In this document: piece by piece, positions 62,329 to 64,000 of the stretch
Numbering within the stretch: position 1 is the stretch's first letter
Layout of the letters: each line of letters starts with the position of its first letter
DNA from: Glycine soja
Lineage: Eukaryota; Streptophyta; Magnoliopsida; Fabales; Fabaceae
Assembly: GCF_004193775.1 (NCBI RefSeq)
Contig: NC_041019.1
Location: 51,869,928-51,933,927, forward strand
Length of the DNA stretch: 64,000 bases
Direction: 5' to 3'
Notes under the pieces: generated by a model
What the model saw: only the letters and a program-made list of their open reading frames with translations
Told to the model about the DNA's origin: nothing
The model's database searches: none
Made by a program: the position numbers and the translations under genes

Positions 62329-62778
62329 GTAACATTACTACGCCTTCCTCGTTGATTTTTCCAGTTAATGATTTATTCTTAAATTATTAATTTTGTTGTT
62401 GCTCCAGTTAATTTTCGATGCATTATAAAGATTTCTATACTTTGAATTAATAAAAGATCATCCAGAACATTACTTTTATGATATTGATTATAAAAGCAAC
62501 TAATTTATCATACATCAACGTATATTATTAATTAGAGTGAAATTAAGTTTAAATCTGTTAGGTAAAATCTCAAATTGTGGTAAATATTTTACATCAATAA
62601 TATAATGATCCAAAATACATCTCGTATGATATAAAATGAAAGTATTTTTTGGGTCATTATAATATTTCTTTAGGAGTTTACTTTACTTAACACACTATGG
62701 AGATCTTCTCAATTCTTCAGGGGTTCACGGTTTCTTCTCGATGCGTCTCCGCTGTTAGAGTTGGAGTTCCAACCTACC

Positions 62779-62798
62779 ATGGATCCTGTCATCAATTG
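62779..62798 (+). other. Exon-like cassette 2
   Basis: ATGGATCCTGTCATCAATTG is followed by GTAAGA. Upstream lies a pyrimidine-rich stretch ending CTTCAG (about 62720). It could be the 20-base coding part of a first exon (MDPVIN, phase 2) or an internal exon from the AG to the GT. Confidence 0.45.
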
Positions 62799-63005
62799 GT
62801 AAGATTATGTCCTTGTCCTTGATTTCAAAAAATATTTTTTAAATAATTATATTCTTGTTCCGCGAGGTAATTTTTAATGCCGCGTGAAGATTTTTATACT
62901 TTGAATCACAATCCAAATCCATCGCAAGTATCATTTTAAACATATTCATTATAAGTATTTACTTGTTCCATGATTTTAAAGATATTTTTTATTATGTAAA
63001 TTCTG

Positions 63006-63007
<2 letters not shown>

Positions 63008-63066
<59 letters not shown>
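63008..63066. repeat. (AT)n microsatellite
   Basis: About 29 AT units between cassettes 2 and 3. Confidence 0.95.
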
Positions 63067-63070
<4 letters not shown>

Positions 63071-63433
63071 TCGTAAATCTTGAATATTTTGAAAATGGCA
63101 TAAGCATATCGTTTTTTCTTTCTTTCAGAAAGAATTATATAAATAGAAGGTTAATTCTTGCTAATACACATTTGATCAAAATAGTTTTACTAATTTCAAG
63201 AATGTTTTTAACCTTGCTCAGATTAGATCCTTTCAAATTTTCTATTAAAAATATACTTAAGAAAAAGTTTTTCTAACTTATGAAAGTCTAAAAAATAATA
63301 TTTCTTCAGGGGTCTCTTTCCTTAACACTAACACTTGCCTACCAAAAAAAAAAAAAAACTTAACACTAACAGTACTATTGAGAGCTTCTTCTTCTTCAGG
63401 GTTTCAAACTTTCTTCACAGTCTTCAGCATTGC

Positions 63434-63453
63434 ATGGATCCTGTCATCAACTG
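63434..63453 (+). other. Exon-like cassette 3
   Basis: ATGGATCCTGTCATCAACTG followed by GTAAGT, a consensus plant donor. Preceded by TTCTTCTTCTTCAG, which could be an acceptor or leader sequence. Confidence 0.5.
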
Positions 63454-63757
63454 GTAAGTTTATGCCCTTCTCATTGATTTGAGTAAATGTTTTTTTTAAA
63501 TCATTTTCTTGTAGCTCGAGTTAATTTGTCATGGAAGTTTTTGATACTTTGAATCAATCAAATATCATAGTAAATATCATTCATTTATTTAAAAAGTAAA
63601 AAACTTATCATACCAAGTAGATGAGTGAGAGTAAAATCTTTATATAAAAAAAAACATAACACTAACACTTGACTACCAAAAAAAACTTAACACTAACACT
63701 ATTGAGAGCTTCTTCTTCTTCAGGGTTTTAAACTTTCTTCACAGTCTTCAGCATTGC

Positions 63758-63777
63758 ATGGATCCTGTCATCAACTG
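63758..63777 (+). other. Exon-like cassette 4
   Basis: Identical to cassette 3 in its 20 coding-like bases and donor. The gene body, if any, would lie beyond the right edge of the window. Confidence 0.5.
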
Positions 63778-64000
63778 GTAAGTTTATGCCCTTCTCGTTG
63801 ATTTGAGTAAATGTTTTTTTTAAATCATTTTCTTGTAGCTCGAGTTAATTTGTCATGGAAGTTTTTGATACTTTGAATCAATCAAATATCATAGTAAATA
63901 TCATCCATTTATTTAAAAAGTAACAAACTTATAGATGAGTGAGAGTAAAATATTTATATAATTGTATTTAATTAAGGTAATTATTATAAAAATTAACAAA

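Larger units (their letters stand above)
63328..63960 (+). repeat. Near-identical 324-bp tandem duplication carrying cassettes 3 and 4
   Basis: The second copy repeats the first with a period of 324 bases. The ATG is at 63434 and 63758, and the following GTAAGTTTATGCCCTTCTC is in both. Only a handful of substitutions and small A-run changes separate them, so the duplication is recent. Cassettes 1 and 2 (62309, 62779) are older, more diverged copies of the same unit. Confidence 0.9.

Overview
The window is plant nuclear DNA, most likely from a legume and probably soybean (Glycine) or a close relative. The background is AT-rich. One gene has plant-type introns. The repeats are plant families: an Athila-type Ty3/gypsy element primed by tRNA-Asp, a Ty1/copia element, a LINE tail, hAT, CACTA and PIF/Harbinger-like DNA transposons, and small foldback elements. 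The species is inferred from the style of the repeats and cannot be proved here. There are no prokaryotic features.

Layout. Positions 1-6071 hold the 5' half of an Athila-like gypsy retrotransposon on the minus strand: an open gag-pol frame of 1,524 codons running off the window, a primer binding site, and one complete LTR with a TATA box and an array of GCGC dyads. From about 7.6 to 26 kb lies a cluster of very small basic proteins of a family I do not recognise. It has three intact genes (11186-11413, 22017-22337, 25202-25450) and two relics (7655-7723, 18193-18345). They share a (T/A)(I/M)KD box, a PP box, a GT-x-LP box and a C-terminal F(A/S)RR. Two of them also share promoter sequence. 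Small transposons sit between them.

Positions 28122-33169 hold a complete but dead Ty1/copia element with two LTRs and a perfect 5-bp target duplication (GATTT). From 33 to 44 kb the DNA is AT-rich, with a non-autonomous hAT-like element (39461-40013) and local duplications. Positions 44100-45405 are an old copia remnant on the minus strand. The only conventional gene is a four-exon U-box/ARM E3 ubiquitin ligase resembling PUB15, on the minus strand at 45884-48973. I reconstruct it as 635 residues, with every splice in phase.

The right end contains a possible degenerate CACTA element (50101-53197) and a likely PIF/Harbinger-type element (55872-61468). The latter has TTA target duplications, a decayed transposase/Myb-like fusion frame, and a fragment of a short-chain dehydrogenase gene. 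The window ends with four tandem copies of an exon-like cassette (62309-63777). Each copy starts ATGGATC and ends at a GT splice donor after 20 bases.

The best candidates for something undescribed are the small KD-GTxLP-FARR family with visible birth and decay, the foldback element filled with an array of GATCAA-TTGATC dyads (16106-16487), and the tandem exon cassettes at the right edge.
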